From NCBI GenBank assembly GCA_027579435.1, contig JANBPK010001474.1:116298-180297 (forward strand): 64,000 nt of DNA, given 5' to 3'. The notes under the pieces are model-generated. The model was not told the DNA's origin, ran no database searches, and worked only from the letters and a program-made list of their open reading frames with translations. The position numbers were made by a program, and so were the translations under genes. The stretch's first letter is position 1. Each line of letters starts with the position of its first letter. Positions 31,509 through 43,673 of the stretch are shown one piece after another. Source of the stretch: Candolleomyces eurysporus. Its lineage: Eukaryota > Basidiomycota > Agaricomycetes > Agaricales > Psathyrellaceae.

Positions 31509-34500
31509 TTACCGAGGAGCACCGGTCAAGTAATGTTGCATATTTGGATCGTACATCATATTCGCAGCAGCGTCGTTGTTATTGGTGGTGGTGGTGGGGT
31601 ACTGCATATTGCCCATGGAGCTACTAGCAGACCTCAAGTCCAGCCCTATATTCTGCTGGAACTGCGTCATCCAGTTAAACCCTTCTAAAAGAAGCACATC
31701 CAAAGTCAGTATAATAGGGCCATGATCCAAAAGGGCGCTAAACGTACCGGGTATTGAGATATCCTGCCAACCGGAAGGATCACTCAGATCTTGGATACTC
31801 CTCACAATCTCCTCGTCGAACGGCAACTCCGGCTGGAAGTAATCCGACATGAGAAGGTCAGCGGAGTTATTGCCTCCTGCATTAGGATTCAAGACATATG
31901 CGGCAGCATCGTCTGGCCTGTAAGGATCGATTCCTCCGGCTGGTCTAAAGTTATCGAAGGAGGCGATCGACTCCGCTGGAGGTGGCGACGGAGAACTGGT
32001 AGCCGGTGACCCTTGGTTGATGATATGGGTTTTGTAGTCTCCAGACTGAGTCGAATCCATGGAATCATGGTTCGCGGAAGTCTTGGTTTTGCGAGAACGT
32101 GAGCGAGGAGGTGGCGGCATGTCGGGCGCGGAGGGATCGATCTTGGCCAATGGTTTCGCTAGAAGTCCTTGGAGGAACCGCGAATAGAGCTTAGGTCCAT
32201 GCCTGTCGTCGATGGAAACTTCAGACAGAACGTCAACGACCTGTTGCACCATGCTTCGAATTCCGATCCGCTGTTCATGGCTGAGATATGACGCAAATTT
32301 AGGTTGAAGGAGCTATAATGAGGACACACGGTGTAAACTCGGGTGCTCAAAGGACGGATCAATGATACATACCTTGACCAGGAAGGCGGAAGCAAAAGTC
32401 ACAAAAACACTCTGTGCCTCGGGACCGTGTCGGATGTAGTGCCTCAGTGATGGAGGAATATCTCTGACGACTGCATTGACGACATCACTCGCAGCGGAGA
32501 GACACTAAGGGAAAACATGAGCAACAAATCGAACCGTACGAATCCCTCGAATACTCACCCTCATCAAGAAGGGATTCTCATCCTGCCCGTCGTTCTTGCC
32601 AAACGCGTGCTGGAACCCGTAAGAAAGGGCGATCAACCTGGCGTAGCTGTACGCCAACCGGAGGAGACACGTCCGGAAACAGTTCTGAGGGTCGCTCATA
32701 TCGGTTTGATCCAAAATGGAGAACCATTTCGCTTTCTCCCGCTGCAACTCATCGTCCGCTTCAGTAGCAAGTGCCTCAAAGTCAACCTCCTGCACGAAGA
32801 TAATCAACAACCCGAACACTTAACAAAGAACAGACACAGAAAAACGAACCTTGTTCAATCCGGTAGGGTGATCTGGGTCACTGTAGATCTTCGCAATAAA
32901 CTTTGACATCAATCTGAGCTCGGCGTTGTAGGCAGAGATGTGAATGTCAAAGTGCTGCATGTTGAGAGGAGACGAGTGCCACCAATTCTCGGAATGATTG
33001 GCAGTATAGTCGGTATTACCGATAGTCGGAGGTTTACCATACTGTGAACCCGTCGACCTGTCCACGTTGAAGCAATTCAACCATATTCGCGTTCGGTTGA
33101 GCATCTCCCGAGCGTGGTTTTCGTTGCGAGGTTTGGCGGTCATGGGTAGATGGAGATTAAGGTCTGTAGCAGTTCTATAACGAATAAGGTCAGAGATAGT
33201 CTTGGAGAACGACGTATCGTGCATACCGAATGGCGAGGCCAAGGTACAACCAACCCCGCTGATTTTCCCAGCGCTTCACGGGTATGGGGTATAGACTGAG
33301 CAGGATATAGGCGGCGCACATCTCGACGTTCTTGGTTCCGCTGATCAAAGCATTACCTGCAGCGAGCTGAGCATAGTGCATGGCCTGTTGGTAAAGATCC
33401 GGTCGTTCTTCATAGAATCTTGAAGAAATAGCGCAAACTAGACGATTCTGTAAGAAATGGAAAGGCTACACACTGACTGATCGATGACTTACTAACGGTG
33501 AATAAGAAGGGACTGCGCCAAAATGTGCGTTTGGCATCGTAAAGAACGGGGTCAAGCAATGATACAGAAAGATTAATTTCCTCGTAGTATCTAAAACATT
33601 GATGAGATGAAGACCGCAAGTCGAGAGTTGATTCAACATACATGTGGAAAAGCTTTTCTGCCTCGGCCGGGGTAATGACGCCCTTTGTCAGGATCGCAGG
33701 AGCTTGAGGCTCAATAGTAGGAGCTCGGCGAATGAGGGCAGCAGGCGCGGGAGCTGGGACACCATGTGAGCAATGTTGACAGAGTCAAAATGGAAGGCGC
33801 ACTTACTTGATCTGAAGAAGTCCTGATTATCGATACCAGCACCCTTGTCTTCGTCTTCATCAATCTCACTAGGAACACGGCTTCTAGGGCGTGATGTCTT
33901 CAAGCTGAGGTTACCGAACAAACCAAAGGGGGAGGCTTCAACCGGGAGATTGGCAGGTTTTTCGTTGTCGCCCGAGTGCTTCTTCCGCTGGGTATTGTGA
34001 GTGGCACCACTCTTCGTTGTCCCCATGCTCGAAGCAGACGATCTGTGGCGAATGCTATGGGAAGGTCCTGTATACTGCCCACCGTCCGGACCTTCAACTG
34101 CAACTTCGTAACGGTCATCGTCGTAGTCGTAATCGGGTTCTTCTGTCGCGTCAACGTATTCCTCATTGCCACTGCTGGAGTCACTGTCTTCAAAGTCTTC
34201 CTCCACAACATAGCTCTCTGGGGCGCCTGCACCCCCAACACAGATAAACTTGAGCTCTTGCATGTTCTCCCGCGTTTTCGCGATCCAGTCTTCGATGGCT
34301 TTGTCTGTGGCCGGATCCGTAGTCCTAGATGGAGCATCGAGGTATGAGTCGGTGGTGGCTGGGGAAAGGACAGGCGATGAAGGAGTGGTTTGGCGAGTGG
34401 GGGTACCCTGGGATCCATCACCCTTGCCTGAGCTTTCCAACTGCTTCATCAAGCGTTCGATCTCCTTTGCTTGAGATTGAATTTGATTGATGAGGTGCTC

Positions 34501-35464
34501 TCGTTTCCTAAACACATGGGCATCCCGTTAAGCGAAAGCATAAACGAAATGGATCTAAACTTGAGGCTTACGGAGGCACTCTGCGTATCTTCCGACCCGG
34601 GATGAAGCACTCGTGTNCCCCCGTTCAGACAACGCTTGCAAGGTTCGTTATCGGTCTTGGCTTCACATCTCACTTTGAGATTTTTGCACCGGGCGCACGC
34701 ACGAGGCCTGAACGGGAAATAGAATGATCGTCAGGGCCCGGGGGCTCCACGAATCAATAGAGAACTCACGGTTTGGCCTTGTCTTTCGACTCCTCGGGAG
34801 GGCCTTGCTTCTCAGCGTCCGTATCATCCTGAGTGACTGGGCGTGCGCGTTTAGCCGACGGCTGCCCTCCTGTCGATATTTGGTTTGATTGGTAAGGCCG
34901 AGACGACTGATCTAGACGTCCACTCGAATGGGAAAATGATTCCTGCACTGCTGAGGGGGGACCCGACATGAAAGCGCCACCGGGAATGATATTATCAGTC
35001 CCAGCCATTGACAATGTCGAACCAGGGAGATTTGTCGTTCCAAAGGAAAACGTATGAGTATTGTTCCGATATGATGGGTTGGCGGCTTGGCTGACAGGGG
35101 GATTGGGTATGCCGGAATAGTTTGAGTGGTTGCCATACGAGTTCGACGGCTGAGTCAGTTGGGGAGACAGACTGTTGTAAGAGGACGACCTCGAGTGCGA
35201 GGAGGCCTGATTTGACTGCAGGGCGCCCTGGAGAGACGAAGAGTGAGGTGCGCCGGATCCTGAGGGCGCTTGTTGCTGCTGGTACTGGAAGGTCCCCTGG
35301 TAAGGAGGCAATTGCTGCTGCTGGGGTAGCTGCGGCTGGCGCCGTTGTTGAGCCTGCTCAGTATATGGATCCATGTTGTAGTTCTGGTCCAGATGGATGT
35401 TCTGTTGAGCGAAAAGCATCTGGGACTGATCCCATGGCTGGTTGGGAGTGTATGGATTGGACAT
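31509..35464 (-). CDS. Zn2Cys6 fungal-specific transcription factor
   Basis: This is a nuclear DNA-binding regulator. ATG at 35464 (MSNPYTPNQPWDQSQ) opens a roughly 230-residue Gln/Pro/Ser-rich region. The binuclear zinc cluster sits inside the protein: CARCKNLKVRCEAKTDNEPC, then KRC, then a last Cys in GGHECF. The exon carrying the last Cys contains the N at 34617, and only with that base dropped does the sixth Cys and the join to KREHLINQIQSQAKEIERL appear. That segment is the dimerising coiled coil. After an acidic Ser-rich stretch comes the fungal transcription factor homology domain, with YPIPVKRWENQRGWLYLGLAIR and RTRIWLNCFNVDRSTGSQ. The C-terminus is Asn/Gln-rich. Layout recalls Leu3/War1-type regulators, but the target cannot be told from sequence. 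Confidence 0.88.
34617..34617. other. Spurious N in the zinc-cluster exon
   Basis: Counting the N gives a frame that loses the sixth zinc-cluster Cys. Dropping it gives CLNGGHECFIPGRKIRR, completing Zn2Cys6 and matching the phase of the following intron. Confidence 0.85.
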
Positions 35465-36725
35465 GACGCCCAATTAGACTCTGGCTAGTGCAAGAGATAG
35501 GAAAACCTGGTCGGGTCGTGGATGGTGCCTGGACGCGAAAAAAACACAGCCATGAGCACCCGCGCAAAACAATAGAGGGCAGCTGGTCAGCAATACCTTG
35601 CTGCTGACTGCGATAGTCTGCTGGTGCACCGTGCTCGGGTATCAAGGGACTATGATGCCTGACACAGGGGCGGTAGGGGCGACGGCGGAGGCAAAACCGG
35701 AGGGGAAAGTNGGAAGAAGACAAAGGAGGGTAGTGGGTATTAAAGGAGGAGCGGACGGCAGAGAGATAAGTCTCTCACGCGTAGATCTGCTCCCAAATCG
35801 AGAGGCCCTGCTGCAACGTGTGCATTGCCACCAACTCATCCTCCAGACGCTGTGTATTGAACGTCATATATCCTTGTTCTCTACTTGTCACTGCTGTAAA
35901 TATCGGACTGCGAGCTCGGCTATCTCGAAAGCCCATGGTCCAGCCATTTTTCGTCCAGAGCCAGCTTTTTCGCAGTTCTGCCGAGTTTGGATCACATCTG
36001 CCAGTACTTCATTTTGCTGATTGATTCGGCCTCTCTCTGCTTACTTATGCTTCGAGGCTTATATATCGATCTTCAGCTCTCGATATCCGGTTATCCTGAG
36101 CGTCTTGGTTGGCCAAGTATCCATGGGGGATCATCCAAGCTGCAGCCTTACGTCTGTAGGTCACTCTAAACCACCCCAAACGGGAACCAAGAATGATTGC
36201 CAAGGGTAGCGATGACACGGACATGCCCAGGTTCGCTTTTCCCCACCAGGTCTCATCTCGACGCCATCCGTTGAAAGGGTGGGAGTGTGCCCTTCCGGAT
36301 CCGAGGGGTTGAGCTCAAAATATCCCAACTTTTCGAGTTCAGCGAGTTCTGGAGGCATTCTCCCGGAGACAAGAAGCCCAGCTTTCAATTGGAGCGGTTT
36401 ACTCGCGTCCTTCTTTACATGTCCACTCAAATCGCGGGACCCACCGTCTTCCCGGTGACACCAACCCCTGGAAATCGAAGGACATTCGGTGCATTCCGTA
36501 TAAGGGACGTTCAACCGGTCAAAGCACCATATGACGTCCCTTAAACCGTCATGGCCCTCACATTGCCCACCAGATCGATCTGTGACTCTGGTAAGGACTA
36601 GTCGTGTTGCGTTTCATGGGCTCAAAGTACTATCCGGTTATTGTGCAAACCTGCGGAGATAACCCGACTCTGTTCCGTTCTTCACGTACCGAACAGTCAC
36701 TAGAAGCTCGTCGTCTCCGTATTTC
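35465..36725. other. Long intergenic region upstream of the Zn2Cys6 gene
   Basis: About 1.26 kb with no supported gene. It should contain the regulator's promoter and a long 5' leader. An N lies at 35711. The open frames here, including one minus-strand frame at 36161-36514, have no recognisable motif. Confidence 0.4.
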
Positions 36726-37068
36726 ATGTTTCCACCATCGACTCATGCTATCAATGACACTCTCGGCAATGCTGCCGACAGTACGTACTGTCCTCTCAAT
36801 CCCCGCACGGAGTCGTCTTGAATTCATCGACGTCCTTGCTATCCCCCACTCTACCGATGCTCATGATACTCATACAGGTTCATTCAAAGCCGGTAGACAC
36901 CCCATGTCCATTGAAGAAGACCCGGCTGCTCGGGAGAAGGCCGACGAGAACCCAAAGTTCAAAGTTTCAAAACTTCACGACCTACCTATAACAGGGCACT
37001 TGCGTAAATCCCCCGTCTCCGACAGTGAAACACCGGCTATCCAGATCGTCCTCGAACTTGGTCGATAA
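36726..37068 (+). CDS. Possible small hypothetical protein (about 81 residues)
   Basis: An ATG at 36726 starts MFPPSTHAINDTLGNAAD. This runs into a canonical donor (GTACGT at 36781) and joins the exon starting 36878, after TCATACAG. The joined frame reads SSFKAGRHPMSIEEDPAAR and then EKADENPKFK before a stop at 37066-37068. The total of 246 nt is divisible by three. The product would be small, hydrophilic and charged, with no signal peptide or membrane segment. I do not recognise a family. It stands alone in a gene-poor 2.2-kb stretch, so it could be a real small gene or chance. Confidence 0.35.
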
Positions 37069-37724
37069 GCCTTTCTTGTAAAGAGGAAGAACAACTGGAC
37101 GTCACAAGGTCTACAATTGACTCCTGCTGTTTTGAATCCGCTGTCTCGCTGAGAGGGACCACCCCTCGATCCCACACCCCGTGTGGTGCGTATAACCTTG
37201 TGTACTCAGTTGCTTCTGCGCTGTTTCGCGATACAACCGGAAGGCTCTCTACCCAATGTAAATAAGTCTAGATGCTGAAATTTCAGAGCATATGATTGGT
37301 CGTAATACAGGAAGCTTAGAGGTGGATCGTTGTGTTCCACCCCACAGATCTTCTGTTTGCATTGGGAATACGAACCACTTCGCGTTTGAGAACAGTCACT
37401 GTCGACGTAGACCAGGATCACGGCGCGGTTTAGGCTCGCTGCATGAAGGCCCCAAATTCGCTCCTGACCAAACTCAAACGAGTTCTCAACACGCTCACGC
37501 GCCATCGGATCCTCGCTTCGCTGGGTTATAGACAGGAACGGCCAGGCGAAAGAAGCTTCTCATCTCTCGGTCAATCTGTTCGCCGATACCCCTAATCGTT
37601 GGGTCAAAAACATCATGATCAGCAATTATCGGACAAATACACTACTATACTACATAGGTCATTACAGAACTAAAGATACATGGAACAAAAATACATTCGT
37701 CCGTTTCCTCAGCCGTACATACTG
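37069..37724. other. Intergenic region
   Basis: About 650 nt downstream of the possible small gene and beyond the 3' end of the SDR gene. No coding signal, RNA gene or repeat was recognised. Confidence 0.4.
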
Positions 37725-39191
37725 CTAATTAGCTTTCAATTCCTGCTTAACACTAGATAGCAAATCCTTGGTAGTCTTCTTCGGTCTCCAACCCAGCTTC
37801 TTCGCCCTATCGGCCTTACACCGCGAGTTTGAGTCCAGGAATTTCGTGACGCCACCGAAATACAGCTGCGACTCGGCCTCAGTGAATGGACTTGGTTCAG
37901 GATCGGTCGCTTTGCCTGCGTCGACCATGGCTTGCCCGATTGCTTGTGCTACAGCTAGCAACGTGTGCTCGCCGTTCTCCGCAAAGTAGAACCCGGTTTC
38001 CCCGTGTGTGAAGTATGCGTGGTCCAGGATGACTGGAGTACGTGGACGGGACGGTGGACCATCTTCCCTGTGTCCTTGTCTGCTCTGTTGTTGCGATCGC
38101 TCCCCGTGTTCGTGTGGTACAATTAAGTCAATGAGGAGGATGTACAGAGAGGCCACTGTACATGGATGCAAGTGAGAACGGGAAAGGCGAGCAATGTGGG
38201 GCAGACTTACGGTCCAATATGTGAACATTCGGCCATATGTTTGCGCCTTTACCGAAGAATCCCGCACGTCCACGAGCAAGTGCCGCGTCTACCAGCTGGG
38301 GTATCTGCTGCGAGCGTGGATTCTGAAGCCCAGCGTCGACGAGAGGCCCGGTAGCCCTGCCGTAGATTGTCGACGGAAGAACGATGTAAGTCTTGACATA
38401 GCCTAGAATAGCGCAGCAGGGTAAAATTAGCAATCGGGTTCATCGCATTTGTCAGTCAACTACAAGAGTCACCTTCTTTATCAGCCTCGACGATAGTCAG
38501 GTCTACTATTCTGTGAGGCTGTGTGACAGGGATCGACTTGAGCTGGGATGTGTCGAGGTCGTTGTAGATTGTGTCGGAGGCGTACATGCCCTTTGCGTCA
38601 TCAATTAGTACGCCTGATATGATGTCAGTCCCTCGGGATATTTGGCAGCCGGAAGGATGCCCTCACCAGTTCCGGACTAAACGGGGAAGAAGAGCAGATT
38701 AGTAGCTAGCTAGCGACGACAGACGAAATGAGAGGTACGAACGGTGTGGATAAGAGATGGTTTTTTCCCTGTTTGCTCGAACCGTTGCTTCAAGCCTGAA
38801 AGAATAGCTTTGGTTGCCTCGAGATTGTCTGCATCGGCCTAAGAGAGATGTGCGTGAGCACCGGACGGGACCCGGGAAACGATTCAAAAGCTTGCTCACA
38901 CAGGCGACGACGAGGTCAGCCTTGGAGGCCAGCTCTGTGAGCAAATCGAGGTCTGCGTTTGATCCTACAACAGCCTGGATGCCCATTTTTCTGAACTGGG
39001 TGGCCTTTTCTGCTGCCCGCACGAGCACCGTTATTCGGAAGGTCTCCGACAGTGGATGCGAGAGCAGCTTGGTGAGGGCACTGCCGCCAATGTAGCCTGT
39101 CTGATATGAGGCCTGGAGACAGACGCAGACGATGAAGATGCCCACCTGTCGCGCCAGTCAACAATATATGAGCCTTGATCGTCGAATGCAT
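37725..39191 (-). CDS. NAD(P)-dependent epimerase/reductase of the atypical SDR (NmrA-like) type
   Basis: This is a soluble Rossmann-fold oxidoreductase or sensor. The first exon gives STIKAHILLTGAT, which splices (intron of about 50 nt) to GYIGGSALTKLLSHP, making the dinucleotide-binding motif TGATGYIGG. Further on come VLVRAAEKATQF, the ADLVVAC strand end, PSLIHTSGTG, and YVKTYIVLPSTIYG with the tyrosine region. Near the C-terminus are TGFYFAENGEHTLLAVAQAI and RAKKLGWRPKKTTKDLL. The overall pattern matches fungal NAD-dependent epimerase/dehydratase proteins annotated only by fold. The substrate is unknown. Stop TAG is at 37725-37727. The gene is read toward the gene-poor region to its left. 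Confidence 0.85.
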
Positions 39192-39613
39192 AGTGGAGTA
39201 GGAGGAGCTGATTGATGACTACAACCAAAATCTGTCTGAACTATTCATGCCGACATGCGCATCATAAGAGCTCATCAAGAGAGTGTGATACTAGCGTGCG
39301 AANTTTTTTGAAACGCCTGGATACGCCGCCTAGTGTCGCCCGGCCTCTGTAACCTTCTTATTCCCAACCTTCACGCTCTCCTCGTCCTCCTCCTCACCGC
39401 CCGCGCACGACGCCTCGGCCCTTCCAGCGTCGTACCAGCTGTCCAGCTCATGAAACTCTAGCGCCTTGCTGTATTTTTGGTGCGAGCATCTTTGGATCCT
39501 GTTCGGAATAATTTCTTGATGGAGGGCGATGTAGCGTTTCGACAACAGCGCCGTTCGGGCACACTCCACTCTTTTCTTCAAACCACTCTCTCAACCACCC
39601 CCTNCCCCCCACA
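39192..39613. promoter_or_regulatory. Divergent region, SDR / Ser-rich membrane protein
   Basis: The 422 nt between two divergent starts contain both promoters. Single N characters precede a run of T (39303) and a run of C (39604). The N at 39604 lies ten bases before the ATG of the membrane protein. No further element is clear. Confidence 0.4.
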
Positions 39614-41084
39614 ATGATCGCTCGTGGTCAGCATAGGCGTCAGGTTGGCGTTCCAGACGCCCCCACCAACGTCGATGGAATCGACAATACCGCCAAGGTT
39701 ATCGACACGACAGTTGCTGGTGGTGCAACAGCGCTCGTCTTCGACACGGCAGCCCCTACCGGTCCTGTAGGAACGGCCCCGCCTCTCGAGGTTGGCAAGT
39801 CGGCTGTCGTAGTCACCTCATCAACCGCGACCTCAACTACTCCCTCGGAGACCCCTACCGCCGTGGAAAACACTGCAGCCTCTTCCAAGTCCATCGCCAT
39901 GAGCACTGTCATAGGCGCTTGTGTGGGTGCCTTCATCGGCGCTGCTGCATTCATCCTGCTCGCCGTCTATTTCTATCGCCGCTATTCCCAGCAATTGAAG
40001 CAAAAGCACTACCGACGTGGTGNCCCCCCGCTCAGCATTCAATAATGCCCGAAACAGCCGCGCGGATATCGAACGGCGGCGCTCAAAGGCAGAAGCCTGG
40101 GATAAGCTTAATGACGGCGATATGGAAGACAAATGGGAAGGCATGGACAGCGGCAAGCAACCTGTCAGCCGAGAATTGAAGGAAATGGATACCCTCTCCC
40201 CTTCCTCCATTGGCATGTTCCAGAAGTCCCCCAGCAGTATCGCCCACTCCAATTATCACACCGCCGAAGACTCGCCTACCACAGCCGCATTCAAGATGAA
40301 CCATCCTTACGCCAACTCACAGGGTGCTGTCCCCGATGCAAAGGATTTGCTCGGTCGGGAGCCTCAGAATTTGCTGAGCCAAATTGATTCCGGTCCCCCT
40401 TTGTCCTGGGGCGACTCCAAATCCAGCTTCCTTAGCTCTACCCGGTTGTCAGGTGGTGCCATGTCGCCGTCGTTATCGATGGCCATTCCCACTCCACCAG
40501 CGGTCAGAACTGAGATTCATCACTGGGAGTCGGCAGAAGTGGTGCATTATTCGGAAGCAGCAGAAGTTGTTAATCAACGCGAGTCCAGAGGTCTTGCAAA
40601 CCCCTTCTTCAACGCGGTGGAGTACCCGGTACCCCTCCTCTCGGGCGGATCCAACGCATCATCTTCATACAAATCGGCACACTCTCGCAACAGCTCCACC
40701 GCCACCATTCAACAGGCTGATATTGTCCCCAATGTCAAAGGCAAGGAGCGCGTCGTTTCCATTGACCCATTCCGCGATCCCCTTCCCAAGCCGAAGTTCA
40801 TTAATCACATTGCGACGTCTTCGACTTCTTCCTCTGACAATGAGCGCGCCATCAGGCAGCTTGTTGCCGCTGCTTCTCTCGACGATTTGAGCGAGGATGA
40901 AGTTCAGCGGCGTTTGAGGGTAGCCTCCATGCAGCCATCTGTTATCTCATATTCAGGCGACTCGATGTACACAGATTCGGACCCCGACCCTGTGGATGAA
41001 GCCACGATGAGTAGCTTCCCTGTACCACCGAGCTCGTCCGGACACGAGACACAGGCCACTCATGCAGCATCCACACATAAATAA
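39614..41084 (+). CDS. Single-pass membrane protein with Ser/Thr-rich ectodomain (intronless)
   Basis: I do not recognise a named family. With the N at 40023 dropped, one uninterrupted frame of 489 residues runs from ATG 39614 to TAA 41082-41084. The first 95 or so residues are rich in Thr, Ser, Ala and Pro, with no cleavable signal peptide. One membrane helix follows (MSTVIGACVGAFIGAAAFIL, then LAVYFYRRY), with basic residues on the C-terminal side. This suggests an outside N-terminus and a long, Ser-rich cytosolic tail full of likely phosphorylation sites. The topology recalls fungal cell-surface sensors, but no WSC or Mid2 domain is visible. Being intronless is unusual in this window. The neighbouring convergent gene is also a single-pass protein. 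Confidence 0.75.
40023..40023. other. Spurious N in the Ser-rich membrane protein
   Basis: Dropping this base (just before six C) joins YRRG to APRSAFNNARNSRADIERRR and merges two half genes into a single 489-residue frame. Confidence 0.8.
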
Positions 41085-42604
41085 TCCATTCCCCATTCTG
41101 CGCACTTCTGCTTCTCCCTCTCCCGCTTTTGTCAAAGNCGGACCTTTTTTTTTTCGTTGCTTACAGCCAACCCTAATCTACCTCCTCACCCCGCGTCATC
41201 AGTCGCGTTGACATCCACTCTTTTAACCCCCTTGATTTTTCGTCTTGTCCTTTACCCACACCTCAATTGGAGATGTACATTTGCTATCTTATTTTATTAT
41301 CTTATGTGCGCATCCTGCATGCCCTGGAGGGACTTTAGAGCCAAAACTTTAGCGCTGCAGTCGGTCGACGTATTCCTATACCTCTTGAATTTTCTTGTAC
41401 TATCTTGTGCACGCTCTGCATATGCAGACGAATGCGAATGGAACTGCTTAGCTCCGCCTGTGCACCCACAGCAATGTGGTACCGGTGTTCTTTATGATGT
41501 TTCCAGATGTCGGGAGTTAGTCGGGAACGTACGCAGGTCCAGTGCTGTCCAGCGGGATCGGATTTATTCAAGGGCCAGTCGAAGCTAATACTTAACACGC
41601 ATACGGCGGCCTATGTACCTGTGCACTGCGGCTCCCCTCCCCTTGTCCTCGGTGCTTCGATCTTTTCAAGTTGTTCCGCAGGAAGCGAGTGGGCGCCTGT
41701 GTGTGCACTGCGCTGGCACTGGCACGTCGAGAAACTATCAAATACGAGGCAGTGACTAGTCAGACTATTAGCGATTAGTGAGATGATACCTCTCTTCCCT
41801 CAGCACGCCCGTGGAGCGAGCGCTCGGCGGTTATGGTGCCGGTACGTGTACAAGATAACGAAAGCACAATGAGGCGAGTGTTTTGGCATGTACACATGGA
41901 TAAACCCATAGCTCTGATTGTCTATTACACACAGCAAGGACGGACGCTAAGATGGAGTTGATACGGATACGTAGGTGCGTGATGCGAAACAAGAATTCCG
42001 GGAATCCATCGTTCATCGCAAAAGCGCCCGTTATGCTACATCCTGTGTGCGCGTCATGCGCTCATGGGGAACACNGGGGGGATACTTGCTGGGTGCAGAG
42101 GAAAAGATACCCCAAAGGGGACGGTACAAAACGAAATGATTGGTAGGAACGGTGGCGATGTGTCGGGGGAAGCAAGGGCCTACTCGTCTTGGCAAAAGAC
42201 GAGAGACGGAGGAAGTGATTTCGGAACAGTTAACGAGAGGGGGTGCGCGATATTGTTTCAACAGCCTCCAGAGGGCGTTCTGGCGAAGATGGATGGTTAT
42301 AAATAACGTGTACAAACATTTGCACATCATGAATGATAGAAAGAAATCCTAAGGTGACGTCGAGGCACGGGTGGTGATGAAGGTCAAGATTCGAAGATGG
42401 CGTTGAAAGATGGCAAAAAGCACATCTAAGCCCGCTTGGATGTGCGGCATGTACGGAAGACCGAAATGCTGAGCGGAAGGTAGGATGCCGGAGAAGGATA
42501 GATGTCATGGCTGGGGTCATAGGACGGTGAACCTAGTTGGACGGAAGATGAACGGGGTATACGGGGTAGGAGTGGTTTTTCTGGTTGGGGAGATGTATTG
42601 TCCT
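41085..42604. other. Convergent 3' region between two membrane-protein genes
   Basis: A 1.5-kb gap between two gene ends facing each other. Long T runs near 41150 fit a 3' untranslated region. Ns lie at 41138 and 42075. Open frames are short and without motifs. No gene is supported. Confidence 0.4.
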
Positions 42605-43673
42605 TTAGAAATTCGACCATGAAATCGTCATGTCTCTTGAGGCTGCGGGAGCGTCAATTTGGACCGTGATACCCAAACTCGTGCTTCGAATCGGTCGTTC
42701 TGCGCGAAGACCTTTAACGGGTTTCAGAAAGACCCAGGCTGGAACGACACCCAGTTCGACATTGCTCTCCTCTTCTGCGGCGCTTTTGAAGAGAGACTTC
42801 TTCTGTTGGAATCCAGAAGTGTTCTCCCTCCCGACGACGCACCAACCGTCATCAAACGACTGCACAACCGTGAGTTGCTCTCCGACCTTGGTCAGTAGCA
42901 GTTCATCTGGCAAAACGGGCTGGAAGAGTTGCTTGACTTTGCGAGCCTGGCCGGTGGTTGGCTCTGCCCCAAAGGACGAAGCCACAGAGGATGACACGGA
43001 ATACCTATTCAGGCCGGATGCGGCACTCATGAATGAGTGGCGGACCCATGAGACCCGGCTATCCCTGTTGGGAGAGACGGGACTGTTGCCCCCAGAAAAG
43101 CCAGAAAGGCGGTCGGGAGGGGCAAGGAAGGAAGATGAGGACGGTGAGGCTGGGCTGCGGAGAGTAAACGGCTTGGGGAAGTTTCCTGACTGGCGGTGGT
43201 ATTGTAGAATCTCCTCCCTCGAGCCTGCACCGAGGCGAGGGGGGAGCGTGCGCTCCGGCATTGGGATTGCGGAGTTCATATTAGACCTCGAGAAACCACT
43301 GTTGCTAGTCTGTATGTGTAGCGTTGGTCTGTAGCCATTTTCAAACAAAATGCAATCAGTAACCATGCGCTTTATTTAAATAGACTTAGGGCGAGAAGCG
43401 GACATACCGAGCGGTCTTCTCTTCCTCGGGTGAGCCTGGTCCCGACGACTGGTCTCTGACAATCCCTCGCACGGAGAGGAACGCAGGCCCGAGAGTGCTC
43501 TCGCGTTTTTTGGCCCTTCGTTTCCGGATGTAATGGATAGCAAGCCACGTCGAGACCGAGAGTATCAGAACTACTACCACGACAATACCCGCAATATAAA
43601 TTCCGCTTAAACCAGATTTGCCATCTGCTCGACGAGCCAGCTGTGAAAATGCGACATCTTGGATGGAGGGCAT
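42605..43673 (-). CDS. Single-pass membrane protein with a cytosolic SH3 domain
   Basis: Two exons (43408-43673 and 42605-43328) encode 329 residues. A short N-terminus is followed by one membrane helix (GIYIAGIVVVVVLILSVSTW) and then a basic RKRRAKKR stop-transfer stretch, so the bulk is cytosolic. A Ser/Pro-rich linker leads to an SH3 domain. Its visible parts are VKQLFQPVLPDELLLTKVGE, LTVVQSFDDGWCVV and GVVPAWVFLKPV. The layout (TM, linker, SH3) resembles yeast Fus1 and other fungal polarity adaptors; the similarity is in architecture, not clear sequence. ATG at 43673 is the first in-frame start. SH3 partners are likely proline-rich cytoskeletal or signalling proteins. Confidence 0.82.
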
